NCBI GenBank assembly: GCA_963796225.1
Contig: CAWCLK010000039.1
Coordinates: 1 to 39,082 of the forward strand
DNA: 39,082 bases
Origin: CAWCLK01 sp963796225
GTDB lineage: Bacteria; Actinomycetota; Nitriliruptoria; Nitriliruptorales; Nitriliruptoraceae
Reading direction: 5' to 3'
The first letter of the stretch is position 1; each line of letters begins with the position of its first letter. This document shows positions 25,546 to 32,919 of this stretch, one piece after another. The notes beneath the pieces were generated by a model. That model worked only from the letters and a program-made list of their open reading frames with translations. It did not search any database and was not told the origin of the DNA. A program made the position numbers and the translations under genes.

Positions 25546-26490
25546 TCAGCTCGCCGGGACGAGGGATTCGACCGCCGCGACCAGCGTCTCCGGGGCCTCC
25601 CAGTTCAGCATGTGGCCGGCCCCGGGCACCCAGACGTTGCGCGCCCCGCGGATGTCGCGCCCCATGGACTCGGAGTGCCAGCGCGGGGTCGTGGTGTCCT
25701 CCTCGCCGCAGACCACCACCGTCGGTAGATCGATCTCCTGCAACCGGTCGTAGAAGCCGGTCGTCGCCAGCCGCGTGAGCAGTGGCACGAGCTGCTGGTG
25801 GTCCTGCTGCAGGAACTCGGCGAGGAAGGCACGGCATGCCGCGGGGGAGGGGTCCGGCCCGTAGATGGACGCGGCGAACGGCATGCCGAGCAGCTCGGTC
25901 CTGGCGATGCGCTCCATGACGCCTGCTCGGATCAGCGGGATCTGCAGCTTGTTCTGCGGCGCATCCTTGAGGGCGTCGCCGGCGAGGCTGGCGAACAGCA
26001 CCAGGCCCGCCAGTCGCTCTGCCGCAGCCGGTTCGAGCAGCAGGGTGGCGATGGCCAGATAGCCGCCGGTCGAGTGACCGACGAGCACCCCGTCGGTGAC
26101 GTCGAAGTGCTCCAGGACCGCGAGGTAGTCCCCGGCGATGGCCTCCGGGGTCAGCCCGTCCCGCCCGATGGTGGTCCGGCCGTGGCCACGCCAGTCGAAC
26201 GCGATGACCCGGTGGCCGCGCTCCACCAGCATCGCGGACACGACGTTCCACTCGCGCAGCGACACGCCGTAGCCGTGGGCGAGCAGCACCGTCGGGCCGT
26301 CACCGGCCACGATCGTGCGGATGTGGGTCCCGTCGGGGCGGTCCAGCCAGACCGTCTCGCCGTCGGGGTCGCGCATCAGGGTCGCGAGGTCGTAGGGGTC
26401 CGGGTTGGCCTCGATCTGCGCGAGGTTCCACCGCGCGGCGCCGTAGACCGCTGCCCCGATCGCCGCCGCCGTCGTCAGTGCCCTGCGCAT
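25546..26490 (-). CDS. Alpha/beta hydrolase with N-terminal hydrophobic segment
   Basis: 314 residues. An N-terminal hydrophobic stretch (about 4-19) is a signal or anchor. The hydrolase domain has HGYGVSLREW, FDWRGHGRT, nucleophile Ser140 (GHSTGG), acid in GEEDTTTP and His in GAGHMLNWE. GGAG stands five bases before the ATG at 26490. The TetR gene ends 36 bases upstream on the same strand, so the hydrolase is probably transcribed with its regulator and controlled by the palindromic operator at 27153. Substrate unknown. The 230 bases downstream (25316-25545) hold nothing I can name. Confidence 0.87.
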   Translation of the reverse strand: MRRALTTAAAIGAAVYGAARWNLAQIEANPDPYDLATLMRDPDGETVWLDRPDGTHIRTIVAGDGPTVLLAHGYGVSLREWNVVSAMLVERGHRVIAFDWRGHGRTTIGRDGLTPEAIAGDYLAVLEHFDVTDGVLVGHSTGGYLAIATLLLEPAAAERLAGLVLFASLAGDALKDAPQNKLQIPLIRAGVMERIARTELLGMPFAASIYGPDPSPAACRAFLAEFLQQDHQQLVPLLTRLATTGFYDRLQEIDLPTVVVCGEEDTTTPRWHSESMGRDIRGARNVWVPGAGHMLNWEAPETLVAAVESLVPAS

Positions 26491-26526
26491 GTCGTCTCCG
26501 CGCGTCCGCCCCTCCCGCTGGCCACG

Positions 26527-27087
26527 CTACTGCTCGCTCTCCTGCGCCGCCGCCCAGAGGGCGACGAAGCGTTCGTGTGCGGCGGTGGCCCCGGCCACGT
26601 CGCCGGTCGCCAGCGCGTCGATCAGCAGACCACGCGTCACCGCGACGCCGAGCCGCAGGTCGTCGCGTCGCACCGGTGCCCCGACCTGTGACGCGGCCCG
26701 CTCGGCCTCGATCAGCCACGGCTCGACGAGGTCGGCCCGGAACTCCTCGGTGCCCGGACTGCCCGCCAGGGCCAGCCCGAGCACGTCGAAGAACAGGCGC
26801 ACGAAGGGCGCCAGCGCGGGATCGCTGACCTGTGCCCACAGGAGGCGCTGGAGGTCCTGGGGACCCGTGGCCTGCGCAGCGAGAGCGGCGAGGGCCTCAC
26901 GTTGCTGGGCCTCGACCCGAGCGGCGATGGCGGCGACCAGCCCCGCACGCGACCCGAAGTGGTACAGCACCATGCGATGGCTGGTCCCGGCGCCGGCGGC
27001 CAGCTCCCGCAGGCTCTGGTCGGCCAGGCCGGTGGTGGCGACGTGGGCGATCACACGGTCCAGGAGCTCCTCGCGAGCGTTCGACAT
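26527..27087 (-). CDS. TetR/AcrR family transcriptional regulator
   Basis: 186 residues. The N-terminal DNA-binding domain has a helix-turn-helix at about 24-46 (SLRELAAGAGTSHRMVLYHFGSR in outline) and the typical LYHFGSRAGL. The helical C-terminus would bind an unknown, probably hydrophobic, ligand. ATG at 27087 is chosen for GGAGG five bases upstream; a GTG twelve bases further out lacks this spacing. A TACACT -10 box lies at 27139-27144, and a perfect palindrome overlaps its -35 side. The regulator thus likely represses itself, the hydrolase behind it and the divergent SRPBCC gene. Confidence 0.9.
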   Translation of the reverse strand: MSNAREELLDRVIAHVATTGLADQSLRELAAGAGTSHRMVLYHFGSRAGLVAAIAARVEAQQREALAALAAQATGPQDLQRLLWAQVSDPALAPFVRLFFDVLGLALAGSPGTEEFRADLVEPWLIEAERAASQVGAPVRRDDLRLGVAVTRGLLIDALATGDVAGATAAHERFVALWAAAQESEQ

Positions 27088-27138
27088 CGTCGCCTCCACG
27101 CGCGTCGCCCACGGGGCACTTCCCCTGGCCGTCCTCGC

Positions 27139-27144
27139 AGTGTA
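27139..27144 (-). promoter_or_regulatory. -10 box of the TetR gene
   Basis: TACACT on the minus strand, 51 bases before the ATG at 27087. It overlaps by two bases the -10 box of the divergent SRPBCC promoter, so the two promoters are back to back. Confidence 0.5.
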
Positions 27145-27148
27145 TCGT
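27143..27148 (+). promoter_or_regulatory. -10 box of the SRPBCC gene
   Basis: TATCGT, with the expected transcription start near 27155, inside the palindromic operator. Confidence 0.5.
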
Positions 27149-27152
27149 GGGC

Positions 27153-27168
27153 TGTACCATTTGGTACA
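27153..27168. promoter_or_regulatory. Palindromic operator for the TetR regulator
   Basis: TGTACCATTTGGTACA: seven-base arms TGTACCA and TGGTACA are exact reverse complements around a TT centre. It is placed between the divergent TetR and SRPBCC genes, over the start point of the plus promoter and the -35 region of the minus promoter. Size, symmetry and place are those of TetR-family operators. Confidence 0.75.
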
Positions 27169-27209
27169 TCGGCTGGCGACGAGCGCCGGCCCGGCCGGGA
27201 GGCCATCCC

Positions 27210-27635
27210 GTGGACATCATGCACACCATCCTGGTCGACGCGTCCGTCGACCGCGTCTGGGCACTGACCCTCGACGTCGACGCCCTGCCGTCGATCACCC
27301 CCACCGTCACCGCGATCGAACGGCTCGACGACGGGCCGGTGCGGGTGGGCACCCGAGCACGGCTCACCCAGCCCGGCCTCGGACGCCGAACCTGGACCGT
27401 CGAGGTCGTCGACGCGCCCACGCACTTCGCATGGGCGACCCGGCTCCTCGGCACCCGGATGGTCGGCTCGCACGAGCTGGACGACGCGGGTGACGGCCGC
27501 TGCCGGCTGACCCTCCGTGTCACGCTGGAGGGCCCCACGGCCTGGCTGCTGGGCCTCGGCCGTCGGAGCATCGCGCGGTCCCTGGCCACGGAGGCAGAGG
27601 GGTTCGCACGCGCGGCAGTGGTCGCGCCTGCCTGA
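27210..27635 (+). CDS. SRPBCC family protein (polyketide cyclase/dehydrase-like)
   Basis: 141-residue single-domain START/Bet v1-like protein. It begins with the typical MHTILVDASVDRVWALTLDVDALP (given in outline), which forms the first strand and helices. It ends with a long helix (GRRSIARSLATEAEGF). Such proteins bind hydrophobic ligands in a deep cavity; some are cyclases. The GTG at 27210 is preferred because GGGAGG stands seven bases before it; an in-frame ATG follows at 27219. It is divergent from the TetR gene and shares its operator, so its expression likely answers to the same ligand. Six bases separate its stop from the next convergent gene. Confidence 0.87.
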   Translation: MDIMHTILVDASVDRVWALTLDVDALPSITPTVTAIERLDDGPVRVGTRARLTQPGLGRRTWTVEVVDAPTHFAWATRLLGTRMVGSHELDDAGDGRCRLTLRVTLEGPTAWLLGLGRRSIARSLATEAEGFARAAVVAPA

Positions 27636-27641
27636 TCCCGG

Positions 27642-28115
27642 TCAGCCGACTCGGTCCGTCCCGCGGGCCAGGCGGACGAGCGCGAGGACGGCCCCGATCG
27701 CCGACCCGATCACGCCCACCAGCAGCACCATGCGTACGAGCCACGCCCAGTCGTGGTCGTAGCCGGTGAAGTCGACCGGGAACACCCGCAGCAGCTGCAG
27801 GCTGACCGCGATCCCGAACGCGGACGTGGTGAGGTCCCCCAGGGCGCGGACCCGCCCGCGGTCGCGGGTGAGGAAGACGAGGTTCACCACGATCGAGGCC
27901 ACCAGCGAGGCCGACAGCAACGGCAGCGCCTCGGTGAAGGCATCGGTGAGGAACCCGGGCCAGCCCCAGCCGACCAGCTGGTGCACGAGCCACAGGGTCA
28001 CCGCGTTCAGGACGATGGCGAGGCTGTAGCCGAACCGGCGAGCGCCCGGGCCGAGCTGTGTGGTCGGGCGTGGAGTCGGCGCGGGGGGACGCACGGGTGC
28101 CGAGGTGGAGGTCAT
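27642..28115 (-). CDS. Conserved-looking four-helix membrane protein, function unknown
   Basis: 157 residues. A proline/threonine-rich cytoplasmic N-terminus (1-25) is followed by four hydrophobic segments (roughly 28-48, 60-85, 93-113 and 125-148), with a short loop FPVDFTGYDHDWAW before the last. I recognise no family. GGAG lies eight bases before the ATG at 28115. It is divergent from the acyltransferase gene (127-base gap) and convergent to SRPBCC. Confidence 0.8.
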   Translation of the reverse strand: MTSTSAPVRPPAPTPRPTTQLGPGARRFGYSLAIVLNAVTLWLVHQLVGWGWPGFLTDAFTEALPLLSASLVASIVVNLVFLTRDRGRVRALGDLTTSAFGIAVSLQLLRVFPVDFTGYDHDWAWLVRMVLLVGVIGSAIGAVLALVRLARGTDRVG

Positions 28116-28207
28116 GGTGGCTGCTCCGGGACGACCACCGTGCATGCAACCCGGGCGCGTCCCTCCCGGACAGGGCGGAACGCCCCGATCCGGGGCGCCG
28201 AAGGGCC

Positions 28208-28213
28208 TAGCGT
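28208..28213 (+). promoter_or_regulatory. -10 box of the acyltransferase gene
   Basis: TAGCGT, 29 bases before the ATG at 28243; no strong Shine-Dalgarno sequence follows. Confidence 0.4.
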
Positions 28214-28242
28214 GGGCGCCGCCCCCACGACAGGCCATCGCC

Positions 28243-29274
28243 ATGCAGGGCCAGCCACGATCACCGGCGGCGGGCCCCACGTGGGCCTGGCGGCTCGTGG
28301 TCGGCGTGGTCGTGGGCGTGCTCCGGTGGGTGTTCGGCTGGCGCGTGAAGGCCCAGCTGCCGGCCGAGCCCCCGACTCCCGAGACGCCGGTGGTCGTGGT
28401 CGTCAACCACACGTCCAACATCGACGTCTTCCCGGTCGCCGACGCCGTCTGGCGCCGGCTCGGGCACTGGTGCCAGCCGCTGGCGAAGGCGGAGCTGTTC
28501 CAGATCCCGGTCTTCGGCACCCTGGCGCGGCTCGGCGGGGCCATCCCGGTGCACCGCGGCGAGGACGCCGGGCGCGAGGCGGCCTACGCCGACGCCATCG
28601 CACGCCTGCACGAGGGCGGCACGCTGCTGATCGCGCCGGAGGGGACCCGGACCCACGACGGGACACTGCTCCCGCTGCGCCACGGCGCCGCCCGGCTGGC
28701 CCTCGAGGCGGACGTGGACGTGCTGGTCGTGACCCACTTCGGGGCCCAGCGAGGGTTCTCGCCGATCGTTCGGCTGGCCGAACGCAACGTGGTCATGACG
28801 ATGACCATGGACCTGCTGCACCCGTGGCCGGAGGAGGACGCGCAGGCGCTGACGGGGCGCATCGCCGCGGTCATGCTGGACCGCAGCGAGCAGCTGCAGG
28901 CCCAGTACCCGCAGGCCGATCCGGACGCGCGCTGGTGGCCGCCGTACTCCCGCCCCGCCTCGCCGACGGCCACGGCCCGCGAGAACCTCGAGCACTACCG
29001 CGAGGCCATGGCCGAGACGGTTGCCCACGCCCGCCTGCGGATGGCGCAGTTCGCCGAGGAGCACGACGTCGAGCAGCGCGTGGCGCAGGCCCGTGAGCGC
29101 GCCGAGGAGCGGGTCGCCGTCGCCCGGGAACGTGCCGAGGAACTCGGCGAGCGCACCCGGCAGCGCTTCGAGGAGCTGTCGGACCGGGCCCGCGAGCGGG
29201 CGGCCGAGCACGGCTGGAGCTGGCCCGACCCGGACGACTCGGACCACGAGTCGCGCGACGACGACGCGGGATGA
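28243..29274 (+). CDS. 1-acyl-sn-glycerol-3-phosphate acyltransferase-like protein with coiled-coil tail
   Basis: 343 residues. An N-terminal membrane helix (about 17-33) precedes a PlsC domain with the acyltransferase motif NHTSNID (His56, Asp61) and APEGTRTHDG (Glu133), so it probably acylates lysophosphatidic acid or a similar acceptor at the membrane. Residues about 245-325 form an unusual tail of heptad-like charged helix (repeats of ARERAEE), then an acidic end. Most PlsC proteins stop near residue 230. The ATG at 28243 is the only in-frame start after the -10 box. The gene ends before a long hairpin. Confidence 0.87.
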   Translation: MQGQPRSPAAGPTWAWRLVVGVVVGVLRWVFGWRVKAQLPAEPPTPETPVVVVVNHTSNIDVFPVADAVWRRLGHWCQPLAKAELFQIPVFGTLARLGGAIPVHRGEDAGREAAYADAIARLHEGGTLLIAPEGTRTHDGTLLPLRHGAARLALEADVDVLVVTHFGAQRGFSPIVRLAERNVVMTMTMDLLHPWPEEDAQALTGRIAAVMLDRSEQLQAQYPQADPDARWWPPYSRPASPTATARENLEHYREAMAETVAHARLRMAQFAEEHDVEQRVAQARERAEERVAVARERAEELGERTRQRFEELSDRARERAAEHGWSWPDPDDSDHESRDDDAG

Positions 29275-29292
29275 ACGGCGCTGGCGCCCCGA

Positions 29293-29337
29293 TGCTGCGG
29301 AGGTTCCGAGCACCGCGTGCGCGAAACGTCCGCAGCA
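29293..29337. terminator. Long hairpin between convergent genes (bidirectional terminator candidate)
   Basis: Arms 29293-29313 and 29317-29337 pair in 18 of 21 positions around a three-base loop (CGC). The outer nine bases TGCTGCGGA/TCCGCAGCA are perfect; mismatches are at 302/328, 306/324 and 309/321 (plus 29000). It fills almost the whole 67-base gap between the stop codons of the acyltransferase and the rhodanese genes. There is no U tract, which is common for high-GC terminators. Confidence 0.65.
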
Positions 29338-29341
29338 ACGG

Positions 29342-29746
29342 TCAGGCGTGCGCTCGGGTCGACGGGGCGACGAGGGGGAGGCCGGCGGCGCGCCAGGCCT
29401 CGACCCCGCCGATGACGTCGGTGGCCCGGGTGAACCCGATGTCCTGCAGGCGGGCGGCGGCCAGGCTGGAGCTGTAGCCCTGCTCGCACAGGACCATCAC
29501 GAGATCGCCGAGCCCCGGGGCGAGCGGGTGGCGGTGCGACGAGGTGGGGTCGAGCCGCCACTCGAGCACGTTCAGCGAGGTCACCAGGGCGCCGGCAACC
29601 TCGCCGTCGCGACGCCGGCTCGCGTCGACACGCGTGTCGACCAGGGTGCCGGTGCCGAGCCGCAGGTGGTCGTGGGCCTGCTGCGGCGTCACCCGGCGCA
29701 GGCGGGCCCGGGCGTGCAGCAGCAGGTCGTCCACGGTGGTCCGCAC
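29342..29746 (-). CDS. Rhodanese-like domain protein
   Basis: 134 residues, one rhodanese domain. The active-site loop is CEQGYSS with Cys87, and the CxxGxxS pattern of sulfurtransferases is kept. LVDTRVDASRRRDGEVAGAL (in outline) is the usual N-terminal part, and IGGVEAWRAAGLPL the end. It probably transfers sulfur or handles thiols. GTG at 29746 is chosen because AGGGAGG stands at a proper distance; the GTG at 29755 overlaps that site. A TATCGT -10 box lies at 29779-29784. Confidence 0.87.
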   Translation of the reverse strand: MRTTVDDLLLHARARLRRVTPQQAHDHLRLGTGTLVDTRVDASRRRDGEVAGALVTSLNVLEWRLDPTSSHRHPLAPGLGDLVMVLCEQGYSSSLAAARLQDIGFTRATDVIGGVEAWRAAGLPLVAPSTRAHA

Positions 29747-29778
29747 GACCGGCACCTCCCTGCTCGCCGCGTGGCACG

Positions 29779-29784
29779 ACGATA
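29779..29784 (-). promoter_or_regulatory. -10 box of the rhodanese gene
   Basis: TATCGT on the minus strand, 32 bases before the GTG at 29746. Confidence 0.4.
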
Positions 29785-29898
29785 CGCCTCCGCTGGTGCC
29801 GCGTGAACAGGCCCGGGGTGACGGCCACGGCCACTCGGCGGTGGCCGGCGGCGCGCCCCGCCACGTACCCCGGGCACACCCCCAAGAGAAAGCACCGC

Positions 29899-30825
29899 AT
29901 GCGCGCCGTGGCCATCGACGAGTACGGAGGACCCGATGTCCTCGAGGTCCGCGAGGTCGACGACCCGAAGGTTGGCCCGGACAGCGTGCTGGTGCGCGTC
30001 GGCGCGGCCAGCCTCAACCCGGTCGACGCCAAGATCGTGCAGGGCGCACTGGACGGGGCGTTCCCGGTGGTGTGGCCGCTGGTGCCCGGCTGGGACGTGG
30101 CCGGCGAGGTCATCGACGTCGGTCCCGCGGTCCGCCACGTCGAACCGGGGCAGGCCGTGTTCGGCTACGTGCGCAAGGACGTCGTCGGCACCGGCACATG
30201 GGCCGAGCAGGTCGCGGTCCCCGCGCGCGGCATCGCCCCTGCGCCCGACGGCCTGGATGCCGTGCAGGCCAGCTGCCTGCCGCTGGCGGGCCTGACCGCC
30301 TGGCAGTGCCTCGACGACCTCGAGGTCGGGGACGGCGACACGCTGCTGATCCACGGGGCCACCGGCGGGGTGGGCCACCTCGCCACCCAGATCGCCGTGG
30401 CCCGCGGGGCGCGAGTGATCGGGACCTGCAGCGAGCCCAACCACGACTTCCTGCGCGACCTCGGCGGTGAGCCCGTCGCCTACGGCGACGGACTGCCGGA
30501 CCGCCTGCGCGAGGTGGCCCCTGACGGCGTCGACGCCGTGGCCGACTTCGCCAACGCACTGGAGGACAGCGACGACGTGCTGACCACTCCTGGCCGCGTG
30601 GCCAGCGTGCTCGACCCGCAGGGCGCCGCCGAACGGGGCGGCACCTACGTGTTCGTCCACCCCGACGTCGGACAGCTTCGCGAGCTCGCGGCGCTGGTCG
30701 AGTCCGGCCGCCTCACCCCGCACGTGCAGTCGGTCCACGAGCTCGACCACGTGGCCGACGCGGTGACCGAGGCCACCGAGCAGTCGGTGCGCGGCAAGGT
30801 CGTGCTGCGCGTGGGGACGGCGTGA
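29899..30825 (+). CDS. NADP-dependent quinone oxidoreductase-like MDR protein
   Basis: 308 residues, medium-chain dehydrogenase/reductase without zinc ligands. The N-terminal GroES-like half has YGGPDVLEVREV, SLNPVDAKI and PGWDVAGEV; the Rossmann half has IHGATGGVGHLATQIA. The end (SVRGKVVLRV) is typical of quinone oxidoreductase / zeta-crystallin relatives. AAGAG stands before the ATG at 29899. Its TGA overlaps the GTG of the patatin gene as GTGA, so both are likely translated together. Confidence 0.88.
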   Translation: MRAVAIDEYGGPDVLEVREVDDPKVGPDSVLVRVGAASLNPVDAKIVQGALDGAFPVVWPLVPGWDVAGEVIDVGPAVRHVEPGQAVFGYVRKDVVGTGTWAEQVAVPARGIAPAPDGLDAVQASCLPLAGLTAWQCLDDLEVGDGDTLLIHGATGGVGHLATQIAVARGARVIGTCSEPNHDFLRDLGGEPVAYGDGLPDRLREVAPDGVDAVADFANALEDSDDVLTTPGRVASVLDPQGAAERGGTYVFVHPDVGQLRELAALVESGRLTPHVQSVHELDHVADAVTEATEQSVRGKVVLRVGTA

Positions 30826-32408
30826 GCGAGCCCATCCGCATCAGCCTGGTCCTGTCGGGCGGGGCGTCGCTCGGCGCCTACCAGGCCGGCGCGGTGGCGG
30901 CCCTGCTGGAGGCCGTCCAGGCCAGCCGGGCGCGGGGCGTCGACGTCGCCGTCGACGCCATCGGGGGCGCGTCAGCCGGGGCCATCGTGTCATTGCTGGC
31001 GGGCCACGCCCTGGCCGACGGCCGGGACCCGGTGCGCCTCCTGCACGACGCGTGGGTCGGTCGGGTCGACCTCGACCTGCTGCTCGGTGACGCCCGGGCC
31101 CCCCTGGGCTTCGCGGAGCTGCGCGAGCACATCGACGACGTGCTCGCACCGTTCGACGACGAGGAGGGTCGCGAACCGCAGGCGTCGCCGCTGGTGCTGC
31201 ACGTGGCCCTCACCAACCTGCGCGGGCTGCGCTACGACCTGCGGGCACCGCACCGCGAGGGCGTCGTCCCGGCCACGACCTACGTCGACTGGAACCGGTT
31301 CGTCCTCGAGCCGGCAGGTGGGCGGGGGCAGCTCACCGAGCCCGCCGGACGCGCCCCGCTGGACCACGTGCTCGCGTCGGCGGCAAACCCCGGCGGGTTC
31401 GCCCCGGTCCTGCTCGACCGCAGCGACGACGCCGACGGCTACCGCGCGCGGGGGATCCGGGACCTGCCGGACCCCGCGACGCTCTGGTACGCCGACGGCG
31501 GGCTGCTGCAGTCGCAACCGGTGGGGCGCGTGGTCGGGGCGGCCAGCCGCGTCACCGACCAGGCGGCCCGGCGGGTGGTGCTCCTGATCGACCCGCGGTC
31601 CGAGGACCCGTCGGGGCGGTACGCCGACCCCGACGCCGACCTGTCGTGGCTGGACGGCGTCAGCCGGTCGCTGGCGGTCATCTCCGCCCAGGCGCTGTAC
31701 GACGACCTCCGGCGCCTGGCCAAGGACAACAACCGCCTGCACTGGCTCGACGAGCTGGTGGACCGGGTCGGTGACCACCTCGACGACGACGCCCACCGTG
31801 CCCTCCGGGAGGTGCTCGACCACATCGACGAGGACCGCGAGGGCATGGGGTCGGACGAACCGCACCGCGAACGTCGTCGTGACCTCGACGACCCTGCCGG
31901 CACGCTGCGTGCCGTCGTCGGCGAGATCGGGGGGCTGGCCGGCAAGCACGAGGTGCTGGCCGACGTGATCTCCCCGCTGGCCCTTGCCGAGGACGACGAG
32001 GACGACGTGTACGCCCTGCTGGCCGGCGAGGTGCTCGGGGACTTCGGTGGGTTCCTCAGCCAGTCGCTGCGCCACTCGGACTTCCTGCTCGGGTACGACT
32101 CCGCGGCGGCCTGGATGGACCACAGCTGGGCCTCGCTGGAGCTGGACGACGAGGACCATGCCGCCGTGCTGGCCGCGGTGGACCGGGCACGGCTCGAACC
32201 GTGGTCGGAGGCCAACCGCGGCGAGGCCGGGATCGGCGACCTGTCGTGGGCGGCGCGCATGGCCCTGACCCGCTTCGCGGGGCACGTCGTCGCTGCCGTC
32301 GGGGACACGGTGCTGCCCGCCCCGGTGTCGCGCTGGGCCGGCCGCGTGCGCCGCGCCGCCGGGGTGACCGGATCGACCCTCGGCCGGCTCCGGCGCGGTC
32401 GCGCGTGA
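30822..32408 (+). CDS. Patatin-like phospholipase
   Basis: 528 residues. The N-terminal patatin domain (about 5-290) has the oxyanion loop SGGASLGAY (12-20), nucleophile Ser51 in GGASAGA and catalytic Asp225 in YADGG, so it should be an active Ser/Asp acyl hydrolase on phospholipids. The C-terminal 240 residues are acidic and helical, with no family I recognise, and may bind membrane or regulate the enzyme; the last 40 residues are basic. It is coupled by a GTGA overlap to the upstream oxidoreductase gene. Confidence 0.87.
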   Translation: MSEPIRISLVLSGGASLGAYQAGAVAALLEAVQASRARGVDVAVDAIGGASAGAIVSLLAGHALADGRDPVRLLHDAWVGRVDLDLLLGDARAPLGFAELREHIDDVLAPFDDEEGREPQASPLVLHVALTNLRGLRYDLRAPHREGVVPATTYVDWNRFVLEPAGGRGQLTEPAGRAPLDHVLASAANPGGFAPVLLDRSDDADGYRARGIRDLPDPATLWYADGGLLQSQPVGRVVGAASRVTDQAARRVVLLIDPRSEDPSGRYADPDADLSWLDGVSRSLAVISAQALYDDLRRLAKDNNRLHWLDELVDRVGDHLDDDAHRALREVLDHIDEDREGMGSDEPHRERRRDLDDPAGTLRAVVGEIGGLAGKHEVLADVISPLALAEDDEDDVYALLAGEVLGDFGGFLSQSLRHSDFLLGYDSAAAWMDHSWASLELDDEDHAAVLAAVDRARLEPWSEANRGEAGIGDLSWAARMALTRFAGHVVAAVGDTVLPAPVSRWAGRVRRAAGVTGSTLGRLRRGRA

Positions 32409-32466
32409 GGCATGATGGGCGGACGCCGGCGACACGACGTCGCCGCCCCGTCCACACGAGACCCGC

Positions 32467-32919
32467 ATGCTCGACGCCGCCGCCCGCGACCTCGTCACCT
32501 CCGGCGCCTACGGCCACGTGGCCACGCTCGACCCGGACGGCGCCCCGCACGTCACCCTGGCCTGGTTCGACCTCGACGGGGACGACCTGGTGTTCGCCAC
32601 GCTGTTCGACCAACGCAAGCTGGCCAACCTCCGCCGGGACCCCCGCGTCGTCGTCTCCTTCGAGTCCGACGAGCTCGACCAGCACGGGCTGCGTCCCTAC
32701 CTCGTGGTCGAGGGCACGGCGACGGTGACCGAGGGCGGGGCACCGGCCCTGCTGCAGCACCTGGCCCATCGCTACCTCGGCCCCGACGTGGACTTCCCCC
32801 CGATGCCCGAGCCCCCGGACGGCTACGTGACCCGCATCGCCGTCGAGCGGGTGCGGGGCGTCGGCCCGTGGGCGGCAGTGAGGTCGTCCGTCAGAGGCGC
32901 TGCAGCTCGTCCTCGGTGA
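32467..32919 (+). CDS. PPOX-class F420-dependent oxidoreductase
   Basis: 150 residues, split beta-barrel. The order LVTSGAYGHVATLDPDGAPHVTLAWF, then LVFATLFDQRKLANLRRDPRVVVSFE (both in outline) and PYLVVEGTATV is that of the F420-binding PPOX family common in actinobacteria. Members reduce or bind F420, biliverdin or similar compounds. ATG at 32467 follows a short leader after the patatin gene (58-base gap, with a weak CATGAT box at 32411-32416). Its end overlaps the convergent sulfotransferase gene by 29 bases. Confidence 0.87.
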   Translation: MLDAAARDLVTSGAYGHVATLDPDGAPHVTLAWFDLDGDDLVFATLFDQRKLANLRRDPRVVVSFESDELDQHGLRPYLVVEGTATVTEGGAPALLQHLAHRYLGPDVDFPPMPEPPDGYVTRIAVERVRGVGPWAAVRSSVRGAAARPR

